From Arcobacter aquimarinus (GTDB lineage Bacteria; Campylobacterota; Campylobacteria; Campylobacterales; Arcobacteraceae), in contig NZ_CP030944.1 in the NCBI RefSeq assembly GCF_013177635.1, positions 2,232,001 through 2,296,000 of the forward strand: 64,000 bases of DNA, read 5' to 3'. Positions 39,467-48,502 of the stretch are shown piece after piece. Both the position numbers and the translations under genes were made by a program. The notes beneath the pieces were generated by a model that did no database searches, was not told the origin of the DNA, and saw only the letters and a program-made list of their open reading frames with translations. Positions within the stretch are counted from its first letter, which is position 1. The number at the start of each line of letters is the position of its first letter.

Positions 39467-41055
39467 TACATTATCTCCTTAGCCTTTATTCCTAATAATG
39501 ATAATCCAGTTTTTATACTTAGTGCAGCAATACTTAAGACTTTTAAATAAATATTTTGCTCATCACTTCCGATAATTTTATGTTCATTATAAAATTTATG
39601 TACTGATGAAGCTAAAGAGTATAAATATTCAGTAATTTTTTGCATATCCCTTTTTAAGAATGCCTCACTTAATATAGATTCCAATAATAATGATTCATAT
39701 ACTAAGTTAAGTCCATCTTGATTAATATTTAAGAAATCTACATCCACAATATCATCAAATGTAATTTCTGATTTAACAAATAACTGATTAATTCTAGCAT
39801 GTGCATAATTTATATAAAAAATTGGATTTGAAGAATCTTGATTTTTTAACATATCAATATCAAACTCTAAATGAGTATCACTCTTTCTCGTTAAAAAGAT
39901 AAATCTTAATGCATCAGAACCTATTTCTTCAGTTATGTCAGACATTAAAATAACATTACCAGCTCTTTTACTCATTTTATAAGGTTCACCACCTTTTAAT
40001 AATTGAACCATTTGAGATAAAATAACTTCTAACTTAGATGAATCATTACCTAAAAACTCTATTGCTGCCTTTACTCTTGGTATATATCCATGGTGATCTG
40101 CACCCCAAATATTTATATATCTATCATAATTTCTGTCATATTTATCTTTATGATAAATAATATCTCCAGCTAAATAAGTAGGAATTCCATTATCTCTTAC
40201 AACAACTCTATCTGAATCATCACCATATTGAGTAGATTTTAAATAAATTTTTTGGTTTTTTTCGTATAATGAACCATTTTCTTCAAGAACTTTTCTTGTT
40301 TCATCCCATGCATAATATAAAGATTTTTCAGAAACAAAATTTTCAAATTCAATTCCTAAATCTTTTAAATCCTTAATAATGATTTTCATCACTTCATCTT
40401 TACCAAATCTAGCCATTTCTTTAAATCTAGACTCATCATAGAATATTTCATTTCCATGTGTTTCTTGAATCTGCTTAGCTATATCAATTAGATAATCACC
40501 TCTATAATATGTTTCAGGATACTCAACTGTTTCATTTAATAAAAAATCTCTAGCTGCTAACGAAATAGAAAGTCCTAACATATCCATTTGAGCACCAGCA
40601 TCATTTATATAATACTCTGTTGTAATATCATAACCCAAATATCTACCAACTCTAGCCAAAGAATCACCAGCAATTGCACCCCTTGCATGACCAATATGCA
40701 AAGGACCTGTAGGATTTGCTGAAACATATTCTAATAATATTTTTTCAGATTTTGCTTCTTGCTTTGCAAAACTATCCCTATTTCTCAAAGCATCATTTAC
40801 TAAGTTTTCTAAAAAAATAGATGATAGCTTGAAATTAACAAAACCTTTCACAGCCTCAACATTTTCAAAAATTTCACTATTTAAAAACTTTGAAGCTAAC
40901 TCATCAGCAATAACCATAGGTGATTTTTTCAATTCTTTTGCTAAAGAAAAAGCTACAGGAGTTGCGTAATGTCCCAACGATATATCTTTTGGTTTTTCAA
41001 GTACAACACTAATACCTAATATTTTTTCTATATATTCTTTTACTAAATTTTGCAA
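39466..41055 (-). CDS. argS: Arginyl-tRNA synthetase
   Basis: A class I synthetase of 529 aa. The HIGH motif is in ANPTGPLHIGHARGA (about residues 113-127) and the KMSKS-equivalent is KMSKRAGN. The C-terminal anticodon-binding region has YAHARINQLF. The N-terminal additional domain (about residues 1-80) is present. The gene follows tatA by 9 nt and ends overlapping a 39-codon reading frame. Confidence 0.96.
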   Translation of the reverse strand: MQNLVKEYIEKILGISVVLEKPKDISLGHYATPVAFSLAKELKKSPMVIADELASKFLNSEIFENVEAVKGFVNFKLSSIFLENLVNDALRNRDSFAKQEAKSEKILLEYVSANPTGPLHIGHARGAIAGDSLARVGRYLGYDITTEYYINDAGAQMDMLGLSISLAARDFLLNETVEYPETYYRGDYLIDIAKQIQETHGNEIFYDESRFKEMARFGKDEVMKIIIKDLKDLGIEFENFVSEKSLYYAWDETRKVLEENGSLYEKNQKIYLKSTQYGDDSDRVVVRDNGIPTYLAGDIIYHKDKYDRNYDRYINIWGADHHGYIPRVKAAIEFLGNDSSKLEVILSQMVQLLKGGEPYKMSKRAGNVILMSDITEEIGSDALRFIFLTRKSDTHLEFDIDMLKNQDSSNPIFYINYAHARINQLFVKSEITFDDIVDVDFLNINQDGLNLVYESLLLESILSEAFLKRDMQKITEYLYSLASSVHKFYNEHKIIGSDEQNIYLKVLSIAALSIKTGLSLLGIKAKEIM

Positions 41056-41064
41056 TATTATCTC

Positions 41065-41298
41065 TTATGATTGTTTTGTTTCATTTTTTTCATCAGAAGT
41101 TCTAACTTCAGTTTTTTTATCTAACTCATCAACTTTTTTTGTATCAGCTAAATCATCCTCATCATCTTTAACAGCTTTTTTAAAATTCTTGATTCCTGAA
41201 CCTAAACCCTTTGCTAGTTCTGGAATTTTTTTACCACCAAATAAAAGTAAAACAACCAATGCAATTAATAACCACTCCATACCACCTGGCATACTCAT
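41065..41298 (-). CDS. tatA: Sec-independent translocase protein TatA
   Basis: Pore-forming component of the twin-arginine translocase. The 77-aa protein has an N-terminal helix [27 protein letters not shown] (cited in part: [16 protein letters not shown] is diagnostic), an amphipathic helix with GIKNFKKAV, and a charged tail. tatB and tatC are not in the window. It lies directly upstream of argS. Confidence 0.95.
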   Translation of the reverse strand: MSMPGGMEWLLIALVVLLLFGGKKIPELAKGLGSGIKNFKKAVKDDEDDLADTKKVDELDKKTEVRTSDEKNETKQS

Positions 41299-41365
41299 GA
41301 CTTATCCTTCATAAATTTATTTTGAATCCATTATAACTATAAAATCCTTAAAAAATTTTATTGAA

Positions 41366-41752
41366 TTATCTTATGAAGTATTTAACCAATTTATAACCAC
41401 TACCTGCAGCTACAATAGTTCCAACTAAATTAAAAAAAATATTAGTAATAGCTAAATATAGTGATGTACCAAATAATAAATAAGTTTCAATTGCAAAAGT
41501 AGAATAAGTAGTTAAAGCACCTAAAAATCCTGTTGTAAGAAAAGCTTTCATATTTGTTGAAACTGTATAGTGAGAGAAATAAGCAAATAATATTCCAATA
41601 ATAAATGAACCTATTAAATTAACTAATAATATTCCTAAAGGAAATTCTAACGGTAGATATTTGTTTGAAAAATGAACGGCATAAGCTCTAGCAATTGAAC
41701 CCAGAAACCCACCAAGTCCTATTGCTAAAATTGTTTGCCAACTAAGAGACAT
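41366..41752 (-). CDS. crcB: Fluoride ion channel CrcB (Fluc)
   Basis: A dual-topology fluoride exporter that protects enzymes such as enolase. The 128-aa protein has four helices. Typical motifs are GGFLGSIARAYAV, GILLVNLIGSFIIGIL and GFLGALTTYSTFAIE, the last with the conserved TTYSTF used in fluoride passage. It overlaps plsC by 11 nt. No fluoride riboswitch is visible because it is internal to an operon. Confidence 0.95.
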   Translation of the reverse strand: MSLSWQTILAIGLGGFLGSIARAYAVHFSNKYLPLEFPLGILLVNLIGSFIIGILFAYFSHYTVSTNMKAFLTTGFLGALTTYSTFAIETYLLFGTSLYLAITNIFFNLVGTIVAAGSGYKLVKYFIR

Positions 41753-42428
41753 AACTTTTATACTCTTTACTAAAAACTTCTTTCATTTTTATTTCTGTAT
41801 CTTCGAACCAAGTACTATCTTTTGATGCTTGAACTGGTTCTAAAAAAGTAACTTTTACAATACCAGGCGTTGCTTTTAAACTTTTAGAATCAACAATATT
41901 TCTTGTATTAAATAATATAATAGGTTGTACTTTAAGATTATATTTATTAGCAATCATTTTTGCACCTGGCTTAAAACTACTCATTTTAGTACCATCACTT
42001 CTAGTTCCTTCAGGAAACATAGCAATTGGTCTTCCTTTATCTAGTCTATCTTTTGCTTCTTTCAATAAATGAATAATACCTGCTTTATTTTCTCTATCAA
42101 CACTTATCATTCTTGGTGCTTTAATTATATGTCCAAAAAAGAATAAATCAGCTATCTCTTTTTTTGCAACCCATGCTAAATCTCGTGAATGAATATATTC
42201 AATAACTATAATATCAAGTAAAGATTGATGATTCATTATTACCATATCACAAGATTCATCCAACTTTCCTTCTATTTCAAGTTTTATTCCTAAAACATAC
42301 ATTTGAAATTTCATCCAAACTTTTATAACCTTATGAGTATGATTTCTAAATATATACATAAACATAACAGTAATAGCAACAGTAATTGAAAACTGTATAA
42401 AAAGTATAATTCCTCTAATTCGTGCCAA
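41742..42428 (-). CDS. plsC: 1-acyl-sn-glycerol-3-phosphate acyltransferase
   Basis: Acylates lysophosphatidate to phosphatidate in phospholipid synthesis. The 228-aa protein has an N-terminal membrane helix, the catalytic H-x4-D motif in NHQSLLD (about residues 67-73), and the glycerophosphate-binding FPEGTRS. Start TTG 42428 follows GGAAG about 7 nt upstream. It overlaps the SH3-domain gene by 14 nt and crcB by 11 nt. Confidence 0.93.
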   Translation of the reverse strand: MARIRGIILFIQFSITVAITVMFMYIFRNHTHKVIKVWMKFQMYVLGIKLEIEGKLDESCDMVIMNHQSLLDIIVIEYIHSRDLAWVAKKEIADLFFFGHIIKAPRMISVDRENKAGIIHLLKEAKDRLDKGRPIAMFPEGTRSDGTKMSSFKPGAKMIANKYNLKVQPIILFNTRNIVDSKSLKATPGIVKVTFLEPVQASKDSTWFEDTEIKMKEVFSKEYKSYVS

Positions 42429-43485
42429 AACTTTCTTCCTTTATCCAACCTATAAATCCATTCTCTAAACCAAGAATTTTTATAAATCCATTTTTCTTTT
42501 CTAATATCTCAACTTTTTGATCATTCTCAATTTTGAAAAATATAGTTGAATTTTTTGTAGGTAATATGTAAACAAATGAATCTTTTTTTACTACACCTTT
42601 TGCATTTGGTAAATTATAAAATAAAGCTATTACAAATGAAATAATAGTTAAAAATATTAAAATCTTTTTTCTTTTCCAAACTGTTAATAAAAATAAAATT
42701 CCAAACAAAACTAATGTAGCAATTTTTTTATACTTTTCAAATGTTGAATCATTAGGATTCAAATCTGTTTGTGTGCTAACAAGCTCATTTTGTAAAATCA
42801 ATGGTACTTTTACGTCTTTAAAACTTTTTGTAGCAGAATTATAATATGTAAAAATTAGATTTTTTTGATATATTGGTGTTACAAAATAATATACTAAATT
42901 TTGAGTAGCATCTGATTCTTTAATTGCTGAAACACCTTGTTCTTCAATATTTTTTAATTTAAAGTCTTCTAAATTTGAGTTTATACCATCAATGTCTATT
43001 ATAGTAAGAGCTTCATTATTATTGTATTGCTTTGTTTTATAAGCTTTGAGAAGAATCTTATCTGCAATAACATTTGAATATCTTTCGTCACCTTTTCCTA
43101 TATCAGAATATCTAATAGGTATTGTAGAAAGTTGACTTGTATCTATTATACTGTTTCCATTTAATAGCTTCACTTCAATATCAGGTAATCTAAAATTATT
43201 ACTTTTAACTTTAAAATAAAAAGTATTTTCATATACATCATAAGAGATTTTTTTCCATTGGCTATTTGGATTTAATATAGCAATATTAGAATAATTAGAA
43301 AAAGATGTAGTTAAATTATCAAAATTTGTTGTAGTGATTAATGCTTTGACTGTAAGTTCAAATTTTTGATTTTTATAAACATTTGTCGGAATTTTTTTAT
43401 ATGATAAATAAAGATTTTTTGCAGCAAATAAATTTAATGATAAAAAAATATTAAAAAGTAATATTGTTATAAATGTTTTTTTCAT
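42415..43485 (-). CDS. Membrane protein with BatD-like N-terminus and C-terminal SH3 domain
   Basis: A 356-aa protein with a signal peptide (residues 1-21), an extracytoplasmic beta-rich region (about 25-240) that resembles BatD-type proteins, two membrane helices (about 252-270 and 276-294), and a C-terminal SH3-like domain (about 300-350, DSFVYILPTKNSTIFFKI and GWIKEESF). SH3-like modules often bind cell wall. I cannot assign a precise function. It lies 33 nt downstream of purQ and overlaps plsC by 14 nt. Confidence 0.6.
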   Translation of the reverse strand: MKKTFITILLFNIFLSLNLFAAKNLYLSYKKIPTNVYKNQKFELTVKALITTTNFDNLTTSFSNYSNIAILNPNSQWKKISYDVYENTFYFKVKSNNFRLPDIEVKLLNGNSIIDTSQLSTIPIRYSDIGKGDERYSNVIADKILLKAYKTKQYNNNEALTIIDIDGINSNLEDFKLKNIEEQGVSAIKESDATQNLVYYFVTPIYQKNLIFTYYNSATKSFKDVKVPLILQNELVSTQTDLNPNDSTFEKYKKIATLVLFGILFLLTVWKRKKILIFLTIISFVIALFYNLPNAKGVVKKDSFVYILPTKNSTIFFKIENDQKVEILEKKNGFIKILGLENGFIGWIKEESFGTN

Positions 43486-43498
43486 TTTATTTTTTTAC

Positions 43499-43522
43499 AT
43501 AAAGAGATTAAAATCTCTTTAT
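43499..43522. repeat. 11-bp hairpin at the purQ stop
   Basis: ATAAAGAGATT pairs with AATCTCTTTAT around an AA loop; the purQ stop is inside the stem. Both flanks lack a T-run after the stem, so it is not a clear terminator. It may slow ribosomes or protect the mRNA end. Confidence 0.5.
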
Positions 43523-44190
43523 TGTAAAAAACCCTTTAACATATTGATTCCATCAGTTGAACCTAATAACTCTTCAATAGCACGCTCAGGATGAGGCATC
43601 AATCCAAAAACATTTTTTTCTTTATTACAAATTCCAGCAATATTAGAAACTGAACCATTCATATTTACTAAATTTCCATCTTTATCACAATATTTTAAAA
43701 GAATTTGACCATTTACTTCTAACTCTTTTAAACCTTCATTATCTATATAATAATTACCATCATGGTGTGCAACAGGAATATTTAAAATCTCATCTTTTTT
43801 AGTTAATCCTAAAAATAAATTATCATTATTAATTACTTTTAGAGTATGAAACTTTGAGATAAAGTGTAAAGAATCATTTCTCTTCATAGCTCCAGGTAAC
43901 AATCCTGCTTCTAATAAAATTTGGAATCCATTACAAATACCTAAAACTTTTCCACCTTTAGATGCATATTCTTTAACAGATTCCATAATATTTGCAAATC
44001 TAGCAATTGCTCCACTTCGTAAGTAATCCCCGTAAGAAAATCCACCAGGAATCACAACTAAATCTGTATCTGCAGGTATTTCTTTACTTTTATGCCAAAT
44101 AATTTCTACATCACATCCTAATTGTTCAAAGGCATATTTTGTATCATATTCGCAGTTTGTTCCAGGAAATTGTAAAACTGAAATTTTCAT
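43519..44190 (-). CDS. purQ: Phosphoribosylformylglycinamidine synthase subunit PurQ
   Basis: Class I glutamine amidotransferase subunit that supplies ammonia for FGAM synthesis. The 223-aa protein has the nucleophile in LGICNGFQIL (about residue 86) and the catalytic His/Glu in PHPERA. The N-terminal VLQFPGTNCEYD is typical. It lies 1 nt downstream of purS; the large PurL subunit is not in the window. Confidence 0.96.
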   Translation of the reverse strand: MKISVLQFPGTNCEYDTKYAFEQLGCDVEIIWHKSKEIPADTDLVVIPGGFSYGDYLRSGAIARFANIMESVKEYASKGGKVLGICNGFQILLEAGLLPGAMKRNDSLHFISKFHTLKVINNDNLFLGLTKKDEILNIPVAHHDGNYYIDNEGLKELEVNGQILLKYCDKDGNLVNMNGSVSNIAGICNKEKNVFGLMPHPERAIEELLGSTDGINMLKGFLQ

Positions 44191-44191
44191 A

Positions 44192-44437
44192 TTAACCTAC
44201 TATTTCGATATTATAATCTTCAATAACTGTATTAGCTAAAAGCTTTTCACACATTTTTGCTACTTCGCTTCTTGCTTCTTCCTCATTTGAAGAGTTTAAT
44301 TCAATAATAATTTGTTTACCAATTCTTACATTTTTTACAATTTCTTTAAAACCTAAAGTATCTAAAGCATGATGAGTTGCTTTACCTTGATCATCAAGAA
44401 CACCTTGTTTTAAACCTACATTTACAATTGCTTTCAT
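44192..44437 (-). CDS. purS: Phosphoribosylformylglycinamidine synthase subunit PurS
   Basis: The small bridging subunit of the PurSQL complex. The 81-aa protein has the KQGVLDDQGKATHHALDTLG motif and the C-terminal LLANTVIEDYNIE region. It leads purS-purQ and is 86 nt downstream of purC on the same strand. A candidate -10 box lies in that gap. Confidence 0.94.
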   Translation of the reverse strand: MKAIVNVGLKQGVLDDQGKATHHALDTLGFKEIVKNVRIGKQIIIELNSSNEEEARSEVAKMCEKLLANTVIEDYNIEIVG

Positions 44438-44465
44438 TTGTCACCTTCAATTTATATTTTTTGGG

Positions 44466-44471
44466 ATTATA
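44466..44471 (-). promoter_or_regulatory. Candidate -10 box for purS-purQ
   Basis: A TATAAT hexamer on the minus strand, 29 nt upstream of the purS ATG, placed in a small GGGATT/AATCCC hairpin (44463-44484). No -35 box is clear. It may give purSQ its own transcript apart from purC. Confidence 0.35.
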
Positions 44472-44523
44472 TCTAAAAATCCCTTATACATATTTAGTAT
44501 AAAATAGCATTAACTAGTCTATA

Positions 44524-45471
44524 TTAATTCAATCTTTCAAGAATAGTTGTATAACCACTCAAAATTTTATCTTTAATCTCTTGTGGAACATTAACTTCTA
44601 ATTTTTCACCAGATTTTAAATCTTTTGCTTGTTCTTTCCAATTTTGAGCTTTTCCAAAATCTCTTAATATTTGTTTATCCATAGATATATAATTTTGAGC
44701 ATCAAAATCCTCTTTAGAAATAAATCTTGAACTTTCAGGAGTTAAAACTTCATCACCTAAAACCCACTCACCTTTTGAATTTACAAATACTTCAAGTTTT
44801 GTATCAACTACTATAATCCCATTATTATATGCAAATTGAGTAAATTGTTTGAATAAATTTTCTAAACTAGAGATAATCTCAGGGAATAATTCTCTTACTT
44901 TTTGAGAATTTAAAGGAATATCTTTTACACCTTTTGTTGTTGGTGTAAATAATGGATTCTCAAATTTTGACCATTCTTTTAAATCTTTTGGTAAATTTAA
45001 TCCATAAGGATCATTTCCATTTTGTGTTGCTTCAAATAATGAACCTGTTAAATAATTTCTAAAAATCAACTCAAATTGAACTAACTCTCCATCAACTTCA
45101 GCTTCTAATGGTTTACACAATTCCATCATTTGACATCTAGAAGAAACTTTTAAATTATCTACAGTTTCATCTAAAATTGCAGTTCTTATACCTAAATTTT
45201 TAGCAAATTTTGCACCATTATTTGAAATAGCTGTTTGAGAAACACCTTTTCCTTCAATTTCTAAATTCAATGGTATGTCAAATACAGAACATCTATCACT
45301 TCTTACTAAAAGAACTTTTGACTCATCTCCTGGACAAGTATAAAGGTCCGCATTTTTACCAATATAAAATAAGTTATAACCTAAGTTCTCAAGTTCATCT
45401 ATACCTTTTAAAGATGTAGTTTTTTTTGACTCTGGCCATAATCCAAGTGCTATAATATCGCTAATTTTCAT
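44524..45471 (-). CDS. purC: SAICAR synthetase
   Basis: Phosphoribosylaminoimidazole-succinocarboxamide synthase joins CAIR and aspartate. The 315-aa protein has the SDRCSVFDIPLN substrate region near residue 58, the RNYLTGSLFEA helix and the C-terminal DEVLTPESSRF with the catalytic glutamate and the SSR substrate loop. At 315 aa it belongs to the longer form. It lies 11 nt downstream of ctpA. Confidence 0.95.
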   Translation of the reverse strand: MKISDIIALGLWPESKKTTSLKGIDELENLGYNLFYIGKNADLYTCPGDESKVLLVRSDRCSVFDIPLNLEIEGKGVSQTAISNNGAKFAKNLGIRTAILDETVDNLKVSSRCQMMELCKPLEAEVDGELVQFELIFRNYLTGSLFEATQNGNDPYGLNLPKDLKEWSKFENPLFTPTTKGVKDIPLNSQKVRELFPEIISSLENLFKQFTQFAYNNGIIVVDTKLEVFVNSKGEWVLGDEVLTPESSRFISKEDFDAQNYISMDKQILRDFGKAQNWKEQAKDLKSGEKLEVNVPQEIKDKILSGYTTILERLN

Positions 45472-45482
45472 ACAATTTCCTA

Positions 45483-46778
45483 TTATTTATTCATAATTAT
45501 TAAACTTTTCAAGATTGCTAATGAAGTATTCAATTGATTATCTTCCAACAAGTCTTCACCTGTAATTACTTTTTTTGTCTCATCACTTAATATTTTCTCT
45601 TCTTTTTTTACCTCGTCTACTTTTTCAAGTTCTCCTTCAAGATGTTTTTTTAAATCAGCTTCTTTTATCTTGAATTTATCATCTTCATTTTGAGTAACTT
45701 TTCCAGAATGAACGATAACATCAGGTGTTACTCCTGTAGCTTGAATAGTTCTTCCACTTGGTAAATAATATTTTGCAATTGTAAGTTTGATATTTTCACT
45801 TCTATCATTTTCTATTGGAAGAACAGCTTGAACTGAACCTTTACCAAATGTTTTTTCCCCTATAACTATTGCTCTTTTATGATCTTGTAATGAACCACTT
45901 ACTATCTCAGAAGCAGATGCAGAACCTTCATTTACAAGAACAACTAAAGGTAATTTTGATTTAGTGTTAAAAGATGAAGCTTCAAATTTTTCTTCATCCT
46001 CTTCTGCTCTACCTTTTTGAGAAACAATAACACCTTTGTCAACAAATAAATCTACAACACCTATTGCTTGATTTAACAATCCACCTGGATTATTTCTTAA
46101 ATCTAAAATAAATCCTTTTGCATTTTTATTTTCATTTATTATTTTTTCTAAATCTTCAGTAACTTTATTATCAAAACTTGAAACTCTTAAATATATTACA
46201 TCTTCATTCTCTATTTTTTTAGCAAATACTGATTGTATTTTAATAATATCTCTTTTCATTTTTATCTCAAGAGGTTTTAATTCACCTTTTCTTACAACTG
46301 TAATTGTAATATCAGTTTTTGGTTCACCTCTCATTAGATTAACAGCTTCATCTAAAGTGATGCCAATTGTAGATAATTCATTTATTTTTAAAATAATATC
46401 TCCAGATTTTACACCTGCTTTAAATGCTGGAGTATCATCTATTGGGGAAATAACTGTCAATGCACCATCTCTCATACCTACAGTTATTCCTAATCCTCCA
46501 AACTCACCTTTTGTTTGAATATTCATCTCTTTAGAAGCTTTTTTATCTAAGTAACTTGAATGAGCATCTAACTCTTGCATCAATCCTTTTAAAGCTTTAT
46601 CAACGATTTCTTGTAATTTTATGTCATCAACATAATATTTTTCAACTGTACCAATAACTTTTGTAAGTTTAGACAAAGATTCAAATCTTGTTTGTTCTGG
46701 TTGAGCAATTTCTTCTTTTGAAAATGCAGACTGTGATAAAAATAACGCTATGGTTGAAGTCAATAATAATCTGTTCAT
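45483..46778 (-). CDS. ctpA: Carboxyl-terminal processing protease, S41 family
   Basis: A periplasmic serine protease that trims C-termini of envelope proteins. The 431-aa form starts at ATG 46778, giving the signal peptide MNRLLLTSTIALFLSQSAFS; an in-frame upstream ATG (46820) would put 14 extra residues before it. It has a PDZ domain (about residues 75-160, GEFGGLGITVG) and the catalytic Ser/Lys dyad in NEGSASASEIV and IGEKTFGKGSVQ. It lies at the head of a unit with purC and is divergent from the YfgM-like gene. Confidence 0.95.
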   Translation of the reverse strand: MNRLLLTSTIALFLSQSAFSKEEIAQPEQTRFESLSKLTKVIGTVEKYYVDDIKLQEIVDKALKGLMQELDAHSSYLDKKASKEMNIQTKGEFGGLGITVGMRDGALTVISPIDDTPAFKAGVKSGDIILKINELSTIGITLDEAVNLMRGEPKTDITITVVRKGELKPLEIKMKRDIIKIQSVFAKKIENEDVIYLRVSSFDNKVTEDLEKIINENKNAKGFILDLRNNPGGLLNQAIGVVDLFVDKGVIVSQKGRAEEDEEKFEASSFNTKSKLPLVVLVNEGSASASEIVSGSLQDHKRAIVIGEKTFGKGSVQAVLPIENDRSENIKLTIAKYYLPSGRTIQATGVTPDVIVHSGKVTQNEDDKFKIKEADLKKHLEGELEKVDEVKKEEKILSDETKKVITGEDLLEDNQLNTSLAILKSLIIMNK

Positions 46779-46891
46779 ATCTTTAATAACCTTTGAAATT
46801 TGTAGAAAAAAATTATACAAAAAAGTTTATAAAAGTAAGATTTTATTAAAAATTTTGTAACATATCAATTAGTTTAGAAAAAGGTCATAAA

Positions 46892-47470
46892 ATGAGTATA
46901 AAAGAAAATGTTGATTATGTTAAAAATGAACTAACAAGTGAAGAGAAATTTCTTGAAAACTTTGTAAAAGGTGAAAGATTTTTTAAAAAATATAAAATTG
47001 TAATTCTTGGATTTATTACACTTATCATAATAGGTTCAATTTCTTATATAATTAAAAAAAATATTGACGAAACAAATAAATTTGAAGCAAACGTAGCTCT
47101 TAATAATTTTTTGAAAACTGGTGATGAAAAATCACTTTTACAAATTAAAGAAAAAGATAAAAAGCTTTATGAAATTGCACTTTTTATTCAGTCTAAAAAA
47201 GATTTTAAAGCAGCTGAAATTAACCTTCCGTTTTTAAAAGAGTTATCAAAATATCAATTAGCATTAGCGAACAATAATGTAGATGAGTTAAATAATCTTG
47301 CATTACAAAACGATTTTTTATTAAAAGAATTTGCGATCTTTAATAAAGCACTTATTTTAACAAAAGATGGAAAATTCGAAGAGGCAAAAGTGGCTTTACA
47401 ACAAATTTCAGAAACTTCAAAAGCATCTGAACTTGCTAATTTATTAAAACACTATTTACTTACTAAATAA
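46892..47470 (+). CDS. YfgM-like membrane-anchored protein
   Basis: A 192-aa protein with a cytoplasmic N-terminus (residues 1-34), one membrane helix (about 35-54, VILGFITLIIIGSISYII) and a helical periplasmic region of TPR-like repeats (about 60-190). This topology matches YfgM, a partner of the Sec translocon and periplasmic chaperones, whose gene precedes bamB in many proteobacteria. The same arrangement holds here, with a lipoprotein beta-propeller gene 9 nt downstream. Sequence similarity to E. coli YfgM is not evident by eye, so the call is by topology and order. Confidence 0.55.
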   Translation: MSIKENVDYVKNELTSEEKFLENFVKGERFFKKYKIVILGFITLIIIGSISYIIKKNIDETNKFEANVALNNFLKTGDEKSLLQIKEKDKKLYEIALFIQSKKDFKAAEINLPFLKELSKYQLALANNNVDELNNLALQNDFLLKEFAIFNKALILTKDGKFEEAKVALQQISETSKASELANLLKHYLLTK

Positions 47471-47479
47471 GGAAAAAAC

Positions 47480-48463
47480 ATGAAGTATATATTATTTTCG
47501 TTATCAGCTCTATTTTTATTATCAGGTTGTTCTGGTAAAAAACATTATGAACCAATAGAGACTAGTAGCAATATTGAATTAAACAAAGAGTCATTAAGCT
47601 CAAATATAAAATCAATGAATAAAATTGGTGCAACACTAGATGATAACAAAATTATCACAAAAGAAGGTATTTCAAGTTTTGAACTTCCTGAAGGATTTGA
47701 ATTTATAAATCTTACAAACGATGGAAAAATTATAGCAACAAATTATATCGATAAGATTTTAATTGGAAATGAAGAGAGAGTTGTTAAAGATGTAGTTATT
47801 GCAGCATCCGTAAAAGATAATAAATTAGCTTTAATTTATTCGAATAACACTATTGAATTAATTGATATGTCTAATAATAAAACTCTATTTAAAGAGTATT
47901 CAACTCTATCTTTAGCAAATGATACTAGAATTACAAATCCTTATTTTATGGGTAATTTGATTTTATTTCCTACTTTAAATGGAAAAGTTATTATTGTATC
48001 TGGCATTAATAATGAATCTGTAAAAAATATTGCTGTTGATCCTGATAATGAATTTAATAATATCATTTCACTAAATGTGATTGAATCAACACAAACTTTG
48101 ATTGTTGCAAGTCCCAATAAAATTGTTTCAATTTCACCAAAAGAAATTTTATCTAAATCATACGATTTAAGAGATATTATAGTTAAAGGTCAAGATATTT
48201 ATATTGCTACAATAGATGGTCAAGTTATTAAACTAACTGCTAATTTAGAGGAAGTTTCTAAGAAAAAATATAAATATGCAAAAATTCATGCATTAGCTTT
48301 TACTGATTCTTTATACGCTATAGAATCTCAGGGTTATTTAATAAACATAAACGATGATTTCAATTCTGATACAGTTTATGACTTTAGCTTTGATAATGAA
48401 GATAGAATGATTGTAATAGGAAATAGAGTATATTTTGGTTCAAAATATATAACTCTTCCATAA
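47480..48463 (+). CDS. BamB-like beta-propeller lipoprotein
   Basis: A 327-aa lipoprotein with lipobox LLSGC (Cys17) and a repeated four-strand pattern through residues 60-325, such as DNKLALIYSNNTIELID and GNLILFPTLNGKVIIVSG, fitting a PQQ/WD-like beta-propeller. BamB is a lipoprotein propeller of the outer-membrane protein assembly machine and is often next to yfgM, as here. The N-terminal region to residue 60 is low-complexity. It ends at a perfect 16-bp terminator stem. Confidence 0.55.
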   Translation: MKYILFSLSALFLLSGCSGKKHYEPIETSSNIELNKESLSSNIKSMNKIGATLDDNKIITKEGISSFELPEGFEFINLTNDGKIIATNYIDKILIGNEERVVKDVVIAASVKDNKLALIYSNNTIELIDMSNNKTLFKEYSTLSLANDTRITNPYFMGNLILFPTLNGKVIIVSGINNESVKNIAVDPDNEFNNIISLNVIESTQTLIVASPNKIVSISPKEILSKSYDLRDIIVKGQDIYIATIDGQVIKLTANLEEVSKKKYKYAKIHALAFTDSLYAIESQGYLININDDFNSDTVYDFSFDNEDRMIVIGNRVYFGSKYITLP

Positions 48464-48497
48464 AAAAATAGTAAGTCTTAAAAGACTTACTATTTTT
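48464..48497. terminator. Strong bidirectional terminator
   Basis: A perfect 16-bp stem (AAAAATAGTAAGTCTT, 48464-48479, with 48482-48497) and an AA loop, with A/T ends that give a T-run on both strands. It separates the BamB-like gene from convergent truD. Confidence 0.9.
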
Positions 48498-48502
48498 AAA
48501 AA

